From Blumeriella jaapii (Eukaryota; Ascomycota; Leotiomycetes; Helotiales; Drepanopezizaceae), in assembly GCA_009599575.1 (NCBI GenBank), contig VWND01000008.1:1178001-1242000 (forward strand): a DNA stretch of 64,000 nt, in the 5' to 3' direction. A model generated the notes under the pieces. That model searched no databases, had not been told where the DNA came from, and saw only the letters and a list, made by a program, of their open reading frames with translations. Every line of letters starts with the position of its first letter. Within the stretch, counting starts at the first letter, position 1. This document shows, piece by piece, positions 54,163 through 64,000 of this stretch. The translations under genes and the position numbers were made by a program.

Positions 54163-55764
54163 GGCGCAGGGAGGGCTTGGGTCTTGTCTGGGTCTTTTAC
54201 TCTACCCTGATGTGACACTGCATGCTTCGGTAAATGCGAGGAGTTTGATGTTGATGTGAAATACTTGGGGAATATCGAGGACCATGTGTGTGTGTGTGTG
54301 TGTTCTGGAATCACGTTTTCACTCTCGTTGCTCTCGCGGATCCATGGCCTCGAGTCACAAATGAGTAGTATGTGAGTAATAATGTCCGCTATTGCAGCTG
54401 GTCGCAGACCAGTCAGTCAGTCGCCTGCTGCCTCCCTCGTGGACTCAACACCGAGATTGGCTCAATTCTCGAGAACCAAGAGTACCGAACAATCTTCTGT
54501 TCTTTCAAGGTGTTTCTCCTTGTCTGTTTTCTCTGGTGGATACTCCTAGTCAAGCTATGGGAATGTGATACATACATCCACCTGTTCAGGCTCTATCTCC
54601 TCCCATATAGTGGGGTACTTGGCCTGCTACGCGTGCTATACGCCCCATGGCACTGAGGGCTAAAAAGATTGACTTGGTGTTTTGGAGGGCACTAAGACCA
54701 GGTCCCTGTTGAGGGCTTGGGAACTTTGTAGGAGGTTTGTTTGGATGGTTTGTTTGCATGCCAGGGATATCTGAAAGAGAGCGTAGAAGTTCTGTGTACA
54801 GTGTAAGCGAGAAACTTGGCGGCAATGCCACAAGAACTTGGTCAAATCTTCACAGAAAGCTTCCGATGCCTTGATGTGAAATTGAATGACCTTTATACTA
54901 CGTGGATCAGTTTTAGTTGACCTTTCCACTCATTGGAATAGGTTGAGACTGGCCATTTTGACACCAAAGTTTCTGCACAAAGCGCACCCATACATGATAA
55001 GAATGCCTTTGCCGGCCTTGAAGAAAGTAAACAATGGATCTCGTTATGCTTTAGACCTTTCCATGCCAGCTCAAAACCCACATCTTAGATGTCCCAGCAC
55101 ACCAACAAGCTCAGCAAAGAAGCATATGCTATCCTCCCGCTCAGAACCCAATAATACATCATTGCCTCAGGCCCAGGGAGTGGAGATTTCGAATTCACAG
55201 TCAGGTGAGTTCGAATCCCTTAGCTTCACTTGGCGCACCTGGTAAACAATCCCTTGAGCAGATGGTCTCTCCTTCCCTTCCTTCCAAGTGCAAGTGTCCA
55301 AGACTGGCGATCCACGGCGACCGTTCCACCACCCGCCACGATACCCGTTGTAAGTCTCTTCTCCTGCCGGTGGGTGGACTGTGTCAACAGAGCGGCTCGT
55401 TTCGCGGTAGATCCTCGGATCACGTCGGAAAAAAGTTTTTCATGGGCCGAAGCTGATGCTGTCTCTCTATCCACAGGAATCATGTTCATCACGCTCAGCA
55501 TCATCTGGATCCTCGTTGCTGTTGCTGCCTACAGTAAGTCCATGTCCTCTTCCTCCGAGATATCCAGGCCGCCGATACGCTTTGCAGTCATCCACAACAA
55601 CCTCCGCCGAACTCAGCGTCTCGCCATCCTGCACGCCGATCTAGAGAGTCAGGTGACTTGAGATGCTCTAGCGCCTGGGCAGCCCACACGCTAACAATCC
55701 TCTCCAAGTTCTCGCTCGAGCTTCACGACGAGTAAAGACAACCTCAAATTCGACAACCGCCGCG
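54163..55764. other. Intergenic stretch upstream of eS6
   Basis: Contains a TGTGTG run near 54284-54302. A frame around 55460-55540 encodes one hydrophobic segment (GIMFITLSIIWILVAVAAY) flanked by splice-like AG and GTAAGT. It might be an exon of a tiny membrane protein, but nothing else supports it. Confidence 0.45.
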
Positions 55765-56896
55765 ATGAAGCTGGTATGTCTCTCCTCTGCTCTCCGCCAG
55801 AGCACATCCCCCAGTCGCGATCGTCTGCTAATCTGCTGGTTTCTAGAATATCTCCTACGTACGTTTCCGCGAATCTTGTGGCGCGCGCAAATTCCCTCGA
55901 CCGCACACTGACTGCTCCCACAGCCTGCCAATGGCAGCCAGAAGCTCATCGAGATCGAGGATGACCGCAAGCTCCGCGTCTTCATGGACAAGAGGTACGC
56001 AGGCCCGAGCCGCGCGCGCACCACACTCGAGGAAGGGGTCCTAACGTGCGACACAGAATGGGCCAAGAGGTTGCGGGAGACAGCGTCGGAGACGAGTTCA
56101 AGGGCTACATCTTCAAGATCACCGGTGGCAACGACAAGCAAGGTTTCCCGATGAAGCAGGGAGTCATGCACCCAACCCGTGTCCGTCTCCTGCTCTCCGA
56201 TGGCCACTCCTGCTACCGTCCCCGCCGCAGTGGTGAACGCAAGCGCAAGTCCGTCCGTGGTTGCATCGTCGCCATGGATCTCTCCGTCCTCGCCCTCTCC
56301 ATCGTCAAGCAAGGCGAGAACGACATCCCTGGCATCACCGACACCGTCCACCCCAAGCGTCTGGGTCCCAAGCGCGCGACCAAGATCCGCAAGTTCTTCG
56401 GTCTCACCAAGGAAGACGATGTGCGTAACCCGTATATCCAGCTTCGCCTGGCCCTCTGCTTCCGCGTACCCTCCATCATCAGATTCAACATCTGCGTTGG
56501 GGCGTAGTCAGCCGGACCCAGTTGGCCAGAGTGTGAGAGTATTTTCCCTCTTGCTAACGAAGTTCTGCCCAATTTTTAGGTCCGCAAGTTTGTTATCCGT
56601 CGTGAGGTTCAGCCCAAGGGTGAGGGCAAGAAGCCATACACCAAGGCCCCCAAGATCCAACGTCTGGTCACTCCTCAACGTCTCCAACACAAGCGTCACC
56701 GTTTGGCCCTCAAGCGTCGCAACTCGGAGCGTACCAAGGATGCTGCTGTACATCTCTCCTCCTTGCCATCGATCCCAACCCTTGCTAACAAACCCTCCAG
56801 AACGAGTACGCTGCTCTCCTTACCAAGCGTGTCACCGAGGCCAAGGCTTCCCGTGCCGATCTCCGCAAGCGCAGAGCCTCCTCCATGCACAAGTAG
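55765..56896 (+). CDS. RPS6: 40S ribosomal protein eS6 (S6)
   Basis: Six exons: 55765-55773, 55847-55858, 55924-55994, 56057-56420, 56580-56747, 56801-56896. They sum to 239 aa, the normal eS6 length, with every junction canonical and in phase. The first two exons are micro-exons of 9 nt (MKL) and 12 nt (NISY). The protein reads MKLNISYPANGSQK, then [69 protein letters not shown] and KFVIRREV. It ends in [10 protein letters not shown], the site phosphorylated through TOR/S6-kinase-type signalling in other eukaryotes. eS6 is an essential small-subunit protein. No pseudogene signs. Confidence 0.97.
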
Positions 56897-57889
56897 ACGT
56901 GGTGTTCACTTGTCACAGTATGGGAGTTGTTCTTCAGTAGTATGGCGAATTGGGATGGATGCATGTGCTGGGTTTCCCGGCATGGCGCTGGTGGAAGCAA
57001 AAAATACTCTGCCATCGCCTTGTAGCTAGGTGTTTTCTCCCCAAAGAACAGCTCATTTGACTACGAACGCTCGCTGGGTCTTTTCTCTGCACAAGGCGTT
57101 TCATGAGCACGGGCTCTGGGTGGGTTGTGTTTCTCGTGAATGAAAGAATGCCTTTCACCTGGTGGCTTCTTCGGATGTGATCTGCTAACTTTCACTCCTC
57201 CGTGTTTTGACTTGCAGACTGTTGCCTGTCTGAAGATCCAAATTTCTTTTCTCCCTCTCGTCGATCTGCAGTTCTCTCGGGCGCAAGTTACAATCCTGCA
57301 ATCGCAGCCGTGTTTTCGATGCATAGACCTAGTCTTCCATCTCTCCTTCTTACGCCTTTTCCTGCCACACGTTCAGGCAAAGGCTCGTGTAGCGCAGATA
57401 TATCTCTCCATCTCTACACTTCCGAACAATCATCGTCGTCCTCACGATCTCTTTCCCCATTCCGTTACCCCCCACACGCACACGCACACATCGATGACCT
57501 CCACTTCCACCTCCACTTCCAGTCCCGGGCCAAGCCATTCCACCCTCCCCATCCTCCTACCGTCCATCTAGCACTCGCACTCGCACTCTCACTCTCACTA
57601 GGACGAACGAACGAACGAAGTCTGCGTTCGGTATCGGAGCGTGCGAGAATGAAGAAATCGGCCTCGGACGAGCGCGCTTGGACGGATGCCATTTCGACTC
57701 GACGAGAAGGATGGGTTCCGGGAGGGTGGGGTCTCGTGATGTGCGACTGGCGGTTTGGTTTGGCGTGTGTGTTGTGTGTGTTGTGTTTCGACGGTTTTGT
57801 AACGTTTGCACCTGTGGATTGGAGGGAGGGGATGGGAGGGATGGGAAGAGGGAGGGAGAGCAAGACTATGTGTTTATATGCTTTGCTGT

Positions 57890-57960
57890 ATAGTATATAT
57901 ATGTATGTGTATGTGTGTATGTGTGTATGTGTGTATGTGTGTATGTGTGTGTGTATATAA
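57890..57960. repeat. TG/TATG microsatellite
   Basis: Alternating TATA, TATG and TGTG units, mostly TATGTG and TGTGTATG. Confidence 0.8.
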
Positions 57961-58140
57961 ATGAAAATATGTATGTATGTACATATGTATAAGGGAAAAC
58001 ATGCCGGAGCCCCCTCTGAGGTGGGAGATCTACTTACTTACCAGGTACTTACAGTATGTACGTACCTATGGTCTTCCGACACGCCTGATTGCTGATCATT
58101 ATTCCCCTTGTGTGTTGGGCTGGGGGCTTGGGGCTTGTGG

Positions 58141-58340
58141 GTATGGCTATGGCTATGGCTCTGGCTATGGCTATGGCTCTGGCTATGGCTATGGCTCTGG
58201 CTATCTATAGCTTATGACTGTAGCTCTGGCTATAGCCTATGTCTACGTCTATGGCTATGGCTATAGCCTATGTCTACGTCTATGGCTATCAATAGCTTAT
58301 GGCTATCAATAGCTTATGGCTATAGCTCTGGCTCTGGCCA
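58141..58340. repeat. GGCTATGGCTATGGCTCT minisatellite
   Basis: A six-base GGCTAT/GGCTCT motif arranged in 18-bp higher-order units at 58141-58206, decaying into GGCTAT/TAGCCTATGTCTACGTCT variants up to about 58340. The latter part contains inverted TATAGC/GCTATA pairs. Confidence 0.8.
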
Positions 58341-58661
58341 TGGCCAAAGCTCCTAACTCACGCCCGCTCACGCTACGTACGTACGTACATACATCATCGA
58401 TCACCAGCGAAAGAAAAAAACCCATCGACGAGGCGACGCACGGCAACTGCCCGACCCGAACGCTGAACGCGAGCTCGTGCATCTCCGCAGACCTGAATAC
58501 ATATACGATACAGAACAGTGCAGAACAGAACAGTAACTCTCTCACCTGCGGAACCTGACGCGAAATAACACGAAATGATATGACACTGTGCAGGAGCAGA
58601 CATGCAGGACGTACTGTACCATGGACGTGGGCTGACTGCCACCCTTTGTTAATAACAGCCC

Positions 58662-58747
58662 GTCAACAGGTCATGTCAACAGGTCAAGTCCACACGTCAA
58701 GTCAACAGGTCAAGTCCACACGTCGAGTCAATTCGTCAATTCGTCAA
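58662..58747. repeat. GTCAACAGGTCAAGTCCACAC array
   Basis: Tandem ~10-bp GTCAACAG/GTCAAGTC/CACACGTC units forming about four copies of a ~20-bp period. Confidence 0.75.
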
Positions 58748-59532
58748 ACCCGAGGTTGATATCTACAAACCATCAAACCAACGCACCTATCCATCCATCC
58801 ATCTATATATCCATCCATCCATCCATCCACCCATCCATTCATCTACGGTATAATCCCACCATCACCATCATCATCATCCACCAACCCAGCCAGCCACCCC
58901 AGCCCCCTCCCCCCCTCCCCGATTTTATATCTTCCCCCAGCCAACCCCCCCCCCCCCCCCCATCAACACCACCCCCGGTCTTGTTCGGTCTTGAGGAAAC
59001 GGCAAAAAATTGTCGACGCGAGAGATCCGTGGTCATCCACCGCTCCGGATGCAACAAGATCCGAAGGCAGGGAGAGAGGCAGGGTGAGGTACGCGCGGCT
59101 GGCAGTGCGGTACCATCGCCTGTCGCCCTGTCGCCCTCACGCCCTCTCTCGCAAGTCTCGCAAGTGTGTGCCGTACCTTCACGCCGCCAAGCCACGTGGA
59201 GAAAGAAGGAATAGAGGAATAGAGGAACAGAGGAGGAGAGAGGGGGGGGGGGGGCGGGGGGGGAATGAAAAAAAGGAGGAGAAAAGAAGGCTAAAAAGCA
59301 AGAGATCTCCATTTACGCCTGTACCTGCCTAGCGGTCTGCACGCCTGCCTGCCTGTAAAACCCCCGTCTTGTATGTCAAGATGCCCGAATGCTTACCATA
59401 TTCTGTGCGTCCACCCCTTTATTTTCCCAACCCCACACTTCCTCGTTCCCTCATTGTCTCCAGACCATCGGAGGCCTCTCCACGAATAAGCCACACCCCA
59501 GAGGGAGAGTTACACCAAGACCCCCCCACCCC

Positions 59533-60834
59533 TTAATCCGTGGGCGCGTGCGTGAACAAGAAACTCACGCTCTCGCCGTTGTGCGTTCGGCGGATGGCCT
59601 CGGCCAGCGTGGGGCTGATATCCATGACGCGCAGCCGATCACAACGCTCGCCCTTCTCGCCCAGCGGCACCGTGTTGGTGACGACGACGCGGCTCAGCTG
59701 GCTCTTGTTGATGATCTCGACCGCGTTACCCGACAGGATGCCGTGCGTCACGATGGCCACGACCTCGCGCGCCTTGTGCGTCATGAGCGTCTCGGCCGCC
59801 TTCGCCAGCGTGCCGCACGTGTCCGCCATGTCGTCCACGAGGATGCACGTCTTGTCCTCGACGTCGCCCACGAGCACCATGCGCGAGACCTCGTTGGGCC
59901 GCGCGCGCTCCTTGTGGATCAGCGCGAAGCCGAGGTCGAGGCGGTCCGCAATGGACGTTGCTCTGTGCTGCAGGTTAGCCTAAATTCCTTCCCTACAAGC
60001 TCTCGTTGTCCCTCCTCCAGGGCTAGTTCCAGATCGGACAGCCGGAGCACAGAAGAAGGGAAAGCGAACCTCTTGGCACCGCCAGCATCCGGACTGACAA
60101 CGACGCAATCCTCCACCTTCAGATTCTCCCGGATCCAGCGCAGCGTGCTCGGCTCCGCGTACAGATTGTCCACCGGCACGTTGAAGAAGCCCTGGATCTG
60201 ACTCGCGTGCAGGTCCATCGTGATTACGTGATTGCAGCCAGCCGTCTGCAGCATGTTTGCAATCAGCTTCGCGGAGATGGGCGCCCGCGACTTGTCTTTC
60301 TTGTCCTGGCGCGCGTAGGGGAAGTTGGGGATGACGGCGGTGATGCGTCGCGCGGAAGCCGTCTTGCAGGCGTTGATCATGATGAGGAGTTCCATGAGGC
60401 CGTCGTTGATGTCACCCGGGGCCGTGGATTGCAGGATGAAGACTGTGAGGCTGGTTAACCGAAGCTCTTTTTCTTGGATTCCGCATCCTTCTCATCCTCC
60501 TCTGCCCGGGGGAAATGTAGGTGTGGATGGAAATGGTACGCACCATCTTCGTCCCTAACGCTCTCGCCAACCGTCACGCTCGTCTCCTGGTTCGAATAGT
60601 TCAGACTCAAGGTCTTTGCGAGCTCAATGCCCAATCTATGAAGAGCGTCAGCCACTTGTCTCCCTCCCCCTCTGGGTTTCCTTCTTCGCTCATCTCGCCT
60701 TTCCGTCCCCCTCCCCCCCACTGAAGTTCTTGATATCCAGACCCAAGGAGGGCGAGCACGTACCGATCAGCAACCAGCTTCGCCAGTTGCGGGTGGCTAT
60801 TGCCCGTCAGCAACTTGATGCTATTCGTCGCCAT
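59533..60834 (-). CDS. PRS: Ribose-phosphate pyrophosphokinase (PRPP synthetase)
   Basis: Makes PRPP from ribose-5-phosphate and ATP for nucleotide, histidine and tryptophan synthesis. Exons: 60834-60764, 60635-60544, 60442-60070, 59962-59533; introns 128, 101 and 107 bp, all in phase; 321 aa, the usual length. Motifs: [12 protein letters not shown] at the N-terminus, [40 protein letters not shown] (ATP-binding flexible loop), the cation-binding [26 protein letters not shown], and the PRPP loop [14 protein letters not shown]. No large insertion of the type that splits yeast Prs1/Prs5 is present, so it resembles the Prs2/3/4 type; I cannot assign which. Its product feeds the TRP pathway, but linkage to TRP5 in this window is probably coincidental. 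Frame intact. Confidence 0.95.
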
Positions 60835-61739
60835 CTCGCTCTTATTCCTTCGAAGCTTTCGAAAATGCTTATCTCGTGCCGCCCCTTTCTCTTGATTCCG
60901 CTTCTTATCGCCTCCTGTCCTCCAATCGCGGACCAGAGAGTCCCAGATACCGTCAAGAGGCGCGAGGACTAGGAATGTGCAGGTCTGGAGCCGTCGCAAG
61001 ATGCTTGAGCGTCGGTGGAAGGAAAGAGAAGACGCAGCAGGCTATTGCAGATCCATGGACTGATATACAACGGAGGTGAGGTGGCGCTTGATCGACTGTT
61101 GGCTCCAGGACGTTGCGTGGTACTGGAAGTGAAAGAGTTTGCGGTGATGCGTCGTCGGTCGGCGCAGAAGCTCGAAATTGTTGCAGCGGGGCACATGTCG
61201 TCCATGGTGAATGGACTTGGCGTCCGTTCCGCTCCGCTCCGCTCCACGCGCAGAGATAGTGGGGTAAACAAATCATGTGATAGGTGACGGACTGCGGCGA
61301 GAATTCAGCAACTTTTCTATGGCTACTACGATCGCGAGCGTGATGAAGCAATTGCTAAAAAAAGCTGGCGGCTATCTAATCTACATAACATAAGCTCGTC
61401 CAGTCCTCGCCCCCTCCGTCCTTATCATCAAGAGCATTGATACACCCATTTCCGCCCCAAGCCCATCCACAAGAGCTAGCCGAGAATGCGAACGACCTGC
61501 ACTTCGTCGCAAACCCACCGAGCGATTCTAGAAAAGCAAGAAAGGTTGGAAAGCATCATCACTCCCCATGCTCGTGAACACCGGGAAGAGGCCAAGGCAC
61601 AACCGCTCCTGTGCACGCCCCCTGCCAATTTAACCTCCAAAATTCCGCAGAAGACGCCGTCAAATGCTGATCAAGGCCTGCAATGCATCATGTCGTAAGA
61701 AACAAGAAGAGAAACGCCGCAATGTGTGGGGTTGCAAGC
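60835..61739. other. PRS upstream / TOM1 downstream region
   Basis: About 0.9 kb between two minus-strand genes; PRS promoter and TOM1 3' flank. A GCTCCGCTCCGCTCC triplication lies near 61232. No gene is called. Confidence 0.5.
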
Positions 61740-64000
61740 TCATGCGAAACCAAAGTACTCGCTTCCGGCCGTAATGGCAGTGAGAACTTGCTTGCGGAGA
61801 GTCTCGTAGCTATCGTACTCGGGGAGGTCAAGTTCTGTTTGCAAGTTAGCTAAGCTCATGCTACACGTCTAGTGGAGAGGGCCAAGGGGGCACTTACGGT
61901 TGAAGCAGGTATGCGAGCTTGGCAGACGATCCTTGTTGCCATAATCGCGATGGATGTTGAAGCGGCTAAAGCCATTCATGCCCTCGAGCTCCTTGAAGCC
62001 GTTGAGTGGCACCTTGGAAGTTCCAGTGACGAATTGCAACAGCTTGGCACGCTCTTCCTTGTCGTAGGAGCGAATGGCGCGCCAGAACCACTGGATCTGG
62101 GGTGAGGAGGCCGTGTAATTATGGTACTCGGTGTTGCTCTTCCAGTCGTCGACATCGATCTCGGGCAGACCGGAGATCAACAACTCTAGCTCTTGCTCGT
62201 TGAAGATGGCAACCAATTCGGCCGGAATGATGTCGTGGAAGCCTGATGAGATGTTAGCGTCCACGTTGCAATCGCGGATGGATGGACTTACCCTTAAGAA
62301 ACTCGTCCAACTGCTCCTTGACAGATCCAGTGAGTCTCCACTCAGTCATCAGGCGGACATACTCATGCTTGTTCTCCTCGGTGACCGGAATAGTGCGACC
62401 GTTGGGAATGAAGTCGATCGTCTCCGTCACACCAAACTTGTCTTGCTCGGTAGAGAAAGTCTCGGTGATGATGTCAGTGATGTCATTCTCAAGCATCCAC
62501 ACGAGTGACTTGTAGTAATCTAGATCCAGTGACTCCATGTCCTTGACGGAGACCGCCTTGCCCAAGATGCGCTTGTAGACCGCACGACTGAAATGGCAGT
62601 CTAAAACACGACCCTCGTAGAGAGCCTTGCCGATGATGCGACCAATAAATTTGAAAAACATGAGATGCTCCTCGTTGACGCTACTGAAATGGTTGGGGTG
62701 GAAGGTGGTTCTGTCGGAGGAAACAGGTACGAAGAGAGCGTATCCTGGGTCGAACATCTGGCGTGAAAGTACTTGAAACCATTCACGAGTAACGCCACCA
62801 GCATCAACACCCTCCTCGCCATGGAAGCGGATGCTGAGCTTGCCAAACTTCATCTGATCGCCTGTTTGGAAGTAAAGAGACTTGAAGGAATCGTGGAAAA
62901 CCTGGTCTCGTCGGACTGATAGTTGAAGAGGAGGGAAGGATTGGCGGCTGTTGGGAGCCTTGGCGTGGACGCTACGTGTAAAGTAATTGCGTTTGTTGTC
63001 GAATTCCAAGACCTTCGGGTTCTTGACAAGGAGTGAAAAGGTACCAGACATCAGCTTGGGAGTGTTTCGAACCAAGTCGTTGAGAATCTTGCGATGCTCC
63101 TCAGTAAAGGTGTAGAACAGACTCTCCATTTGACTCTCGGGAGGCGGGCTCGTCAACAACATCTCTTTTCCGTGCTGCGTACGTGAAATTGGCGTATCCT
63201 TCAAAGTCGTGTTCTTGCAGACGACCATCAATGCCTCAATCAGAGGAAGAAGGATAGTGGCAACGTTGAGCATGTGCTCTCGTTGTCTGATCGAGCTGAG
63301 GCAGGCACTGAGTCGCTCCCACATTCTACCAAAGGTAGCGTTTTCGTAAAGGGAAGACAGAAGATCCTGTTCTCCACCAGCTGAGAAGACTCGCCCTCGG
63401 TCTCGGCCTCGTCGGGCTTGTCCTTCTTCTCACGCTTTGGATCGAAGAGATGGTCCAAAGCTGTCAGCACTCTCAAGAGCTTATTCTGGTCTGAGCCTCC
63501 GGGGGAGAATTTGGCAAGTGCCACACCTTGAATCTCGGTGCCGGTCGAAGCTCTCTCGATTTGAGGTAGGAGTTCCTCAAGATCCACCAGAATGATCTCA
63601 CCCAGTCCTTGGGCCTTGGAGATAAGTTCTCGTCCAAAAACGGCCTTGGCATTAGGAATAGTAGACAGATTTTTGATGGTCGAAAGAGTCTCTCGGAAAG
63701 TCTTGGAGGAGCATTCGCGAGCCACAAAAATGTTGATGACCAGCTTCAAGTTGTAGTCCGGAATGACTGGTGGGCTGAATGTGGCGACCTTCTTTTCCTT
63801 CTCCGGCGCGTGGGCAGTCTCGGGTTTTGGTCCTTCACCATCTGCGGAGGCCGAAGGCTCGCCACCTTCTGGGGCAACTTCTTGTGCTGAAACCTCCGTG
63901 ACAGTAGCCTCGGCGCCAGAAACTTCAGCTTGAGGCTCCGCAGGTTGATCACTTGTGGTCGTGGTTGTCTCGGCCGAAGCCGCAGCCTCAGCGGTCTTGG
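61740..64000 (-). CDS. TOM1: HECT E3 ubiquitin ligase, Tom1/HUWE1 type (3' part, partial)
   Basis: The C-terminal part of a giant HECT ligase; the 5' part lies beyond the right edge. Visible exons: >64000-62292, 62242-61898, 61834-61740 with canonical introns (49 and 63 bp). Before the HECT domain are a disordered acidic Glu/Ala/Thr-rich stretch and a helical region ([47 protein letters not shown]) typical of Tom1/HUWE1. The HECT domain has [31 protein letters not shown] and [14 protein letters not shown]. The catalytic Cys is in SSHTCFN; its codon is 7 nt from the last intron. The C-terminus SEYFGFA is the conserved HECT end. A frame break at about 63368-63374 (GAGAACAGGATC; one A more would give ...[15 protein letters not shown]) separates the two parts. 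Likely a sequence error. Confidence 0.93.

Larger units (their letters stand above)
56897..59532. other. Long intergenic stretch rich in simple and tandem repeats
   Basis: No supported gene in 2.6 kb. It holds a TG/TATG microsatellite (57890-57960), a GGCTATGGCTCT minisatellite (58141-58340), a GTCAACAGGTCAAGTC array (58662-58747), a CATC array (about 58790-58850), a poly-C run (about 58947-58960) and a poly-G run (about 59242-59265). Frames here are simple-repeat artefacts. Confidence 0.6.

Noticed and set aside
55198..55235. GAGTTCGAATCCC resembling a tRNA T-loop
   Set aside because: No matching acceptor stem, D-arm or anticodon arm could be folded around it.
55456..55661. Hydrophobic segment GIMFITLSIIWILVAVAAY as an exon of a small membrane protein
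   Set aside because: Splice-like ends exist, but no in-frame partner exons or family match were found; left as a note only.
57310..57960. 216-aa open frame downstream of eS6
   Set aside because: Composition is driven by CA/CT and TG simple repeats, with competing frames on the other strand.
11136..63374. Programmed ribosomal frameshifting as the cause of the frame breaks
   Set aside because: The sites share no slippery sequence or common direction, and the same families are not known to frameshift; sequence errors are simpler.

Overview
The window looks like nuclear DNA of a filamentous ascomycete (Pezizomycotina). Genes are intron-bearing, and most introns are 45-130 bp with GTRNGT/YAG ends. 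The protein families are typically fungal: a fused tryptophan synthase, Rxt3, 2EXR, a DUF3716 protein, an AA9 LPMO and an AsaB/CmcJ-like oxygenase. There are no operons. Gene-rich, GC-balanced blocks alternate with long gene-poor stretches. The stretch at about 34.8-36.0 kb is strongly AT-rich and looks like a decayed (possibly RIP-affected) region. I cannot fix the class or genus.

Layout. 1-11.1 kb is sparse: an unrecognised 421-aa protein and a cytochrome P450, both lying between two diverged direct copies of a ~190-bp repeat. 11.1-31.2 kb is mostly housekeeping: TRP5 (-) divergent from the SDH assembly factor SDH8 (+), RXT3 (-) divergent from BTN1/CLN3 (+), a 2EXR protein (-), BET4 (-) divergent from an AMA1-like APC/C activator (+). 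31.2-40.8 kb is gene-poor, with a DUF3716 protein and an AsaB-like oxygenase. 40.9-52.3 kb holds an MFS transporter, an AA9 LPMO, dynactin p150Glued, a secreted acid phosphatase and CTF8. 53.7-64 kb holds one weakly supported small gene, ribosomal protein eS6 with micro-exons, a PRPP synthetase and the 3' part of a TOM1/HUWE1-type HECT ligase that runs off the right edge.

The most striking overall signal is technical or evolutionary. At least ten 1-2 nt reading-frame breaks fall inside conserved genes (TRP5, RXT3 twice, BTN1, the AMA1-like gene twice, the acid phosphatase twice, CTF8, TOM1). Several lie in homopolymers. Other genes (eS6, PRS, BET4, p150Glued, LPMO, MFS, P450) read cleanly. 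Unpolished assembly indels are the simplest explanation. Anyone using the gene models should treat these loci as probably intact genes with sequence errors until that is checked.

I did not find a convincing undescribed multi-gene system. The best structural curiosities are a 109-bp tandem satellite filling a BTN1 intron, a near-perfect 30-bp-arm hairpin at 52.8 kb, the repeat-bounded P450 segment, and a TGACTCA cross-pathway-control site in the TRP5/SDH8 promoter.
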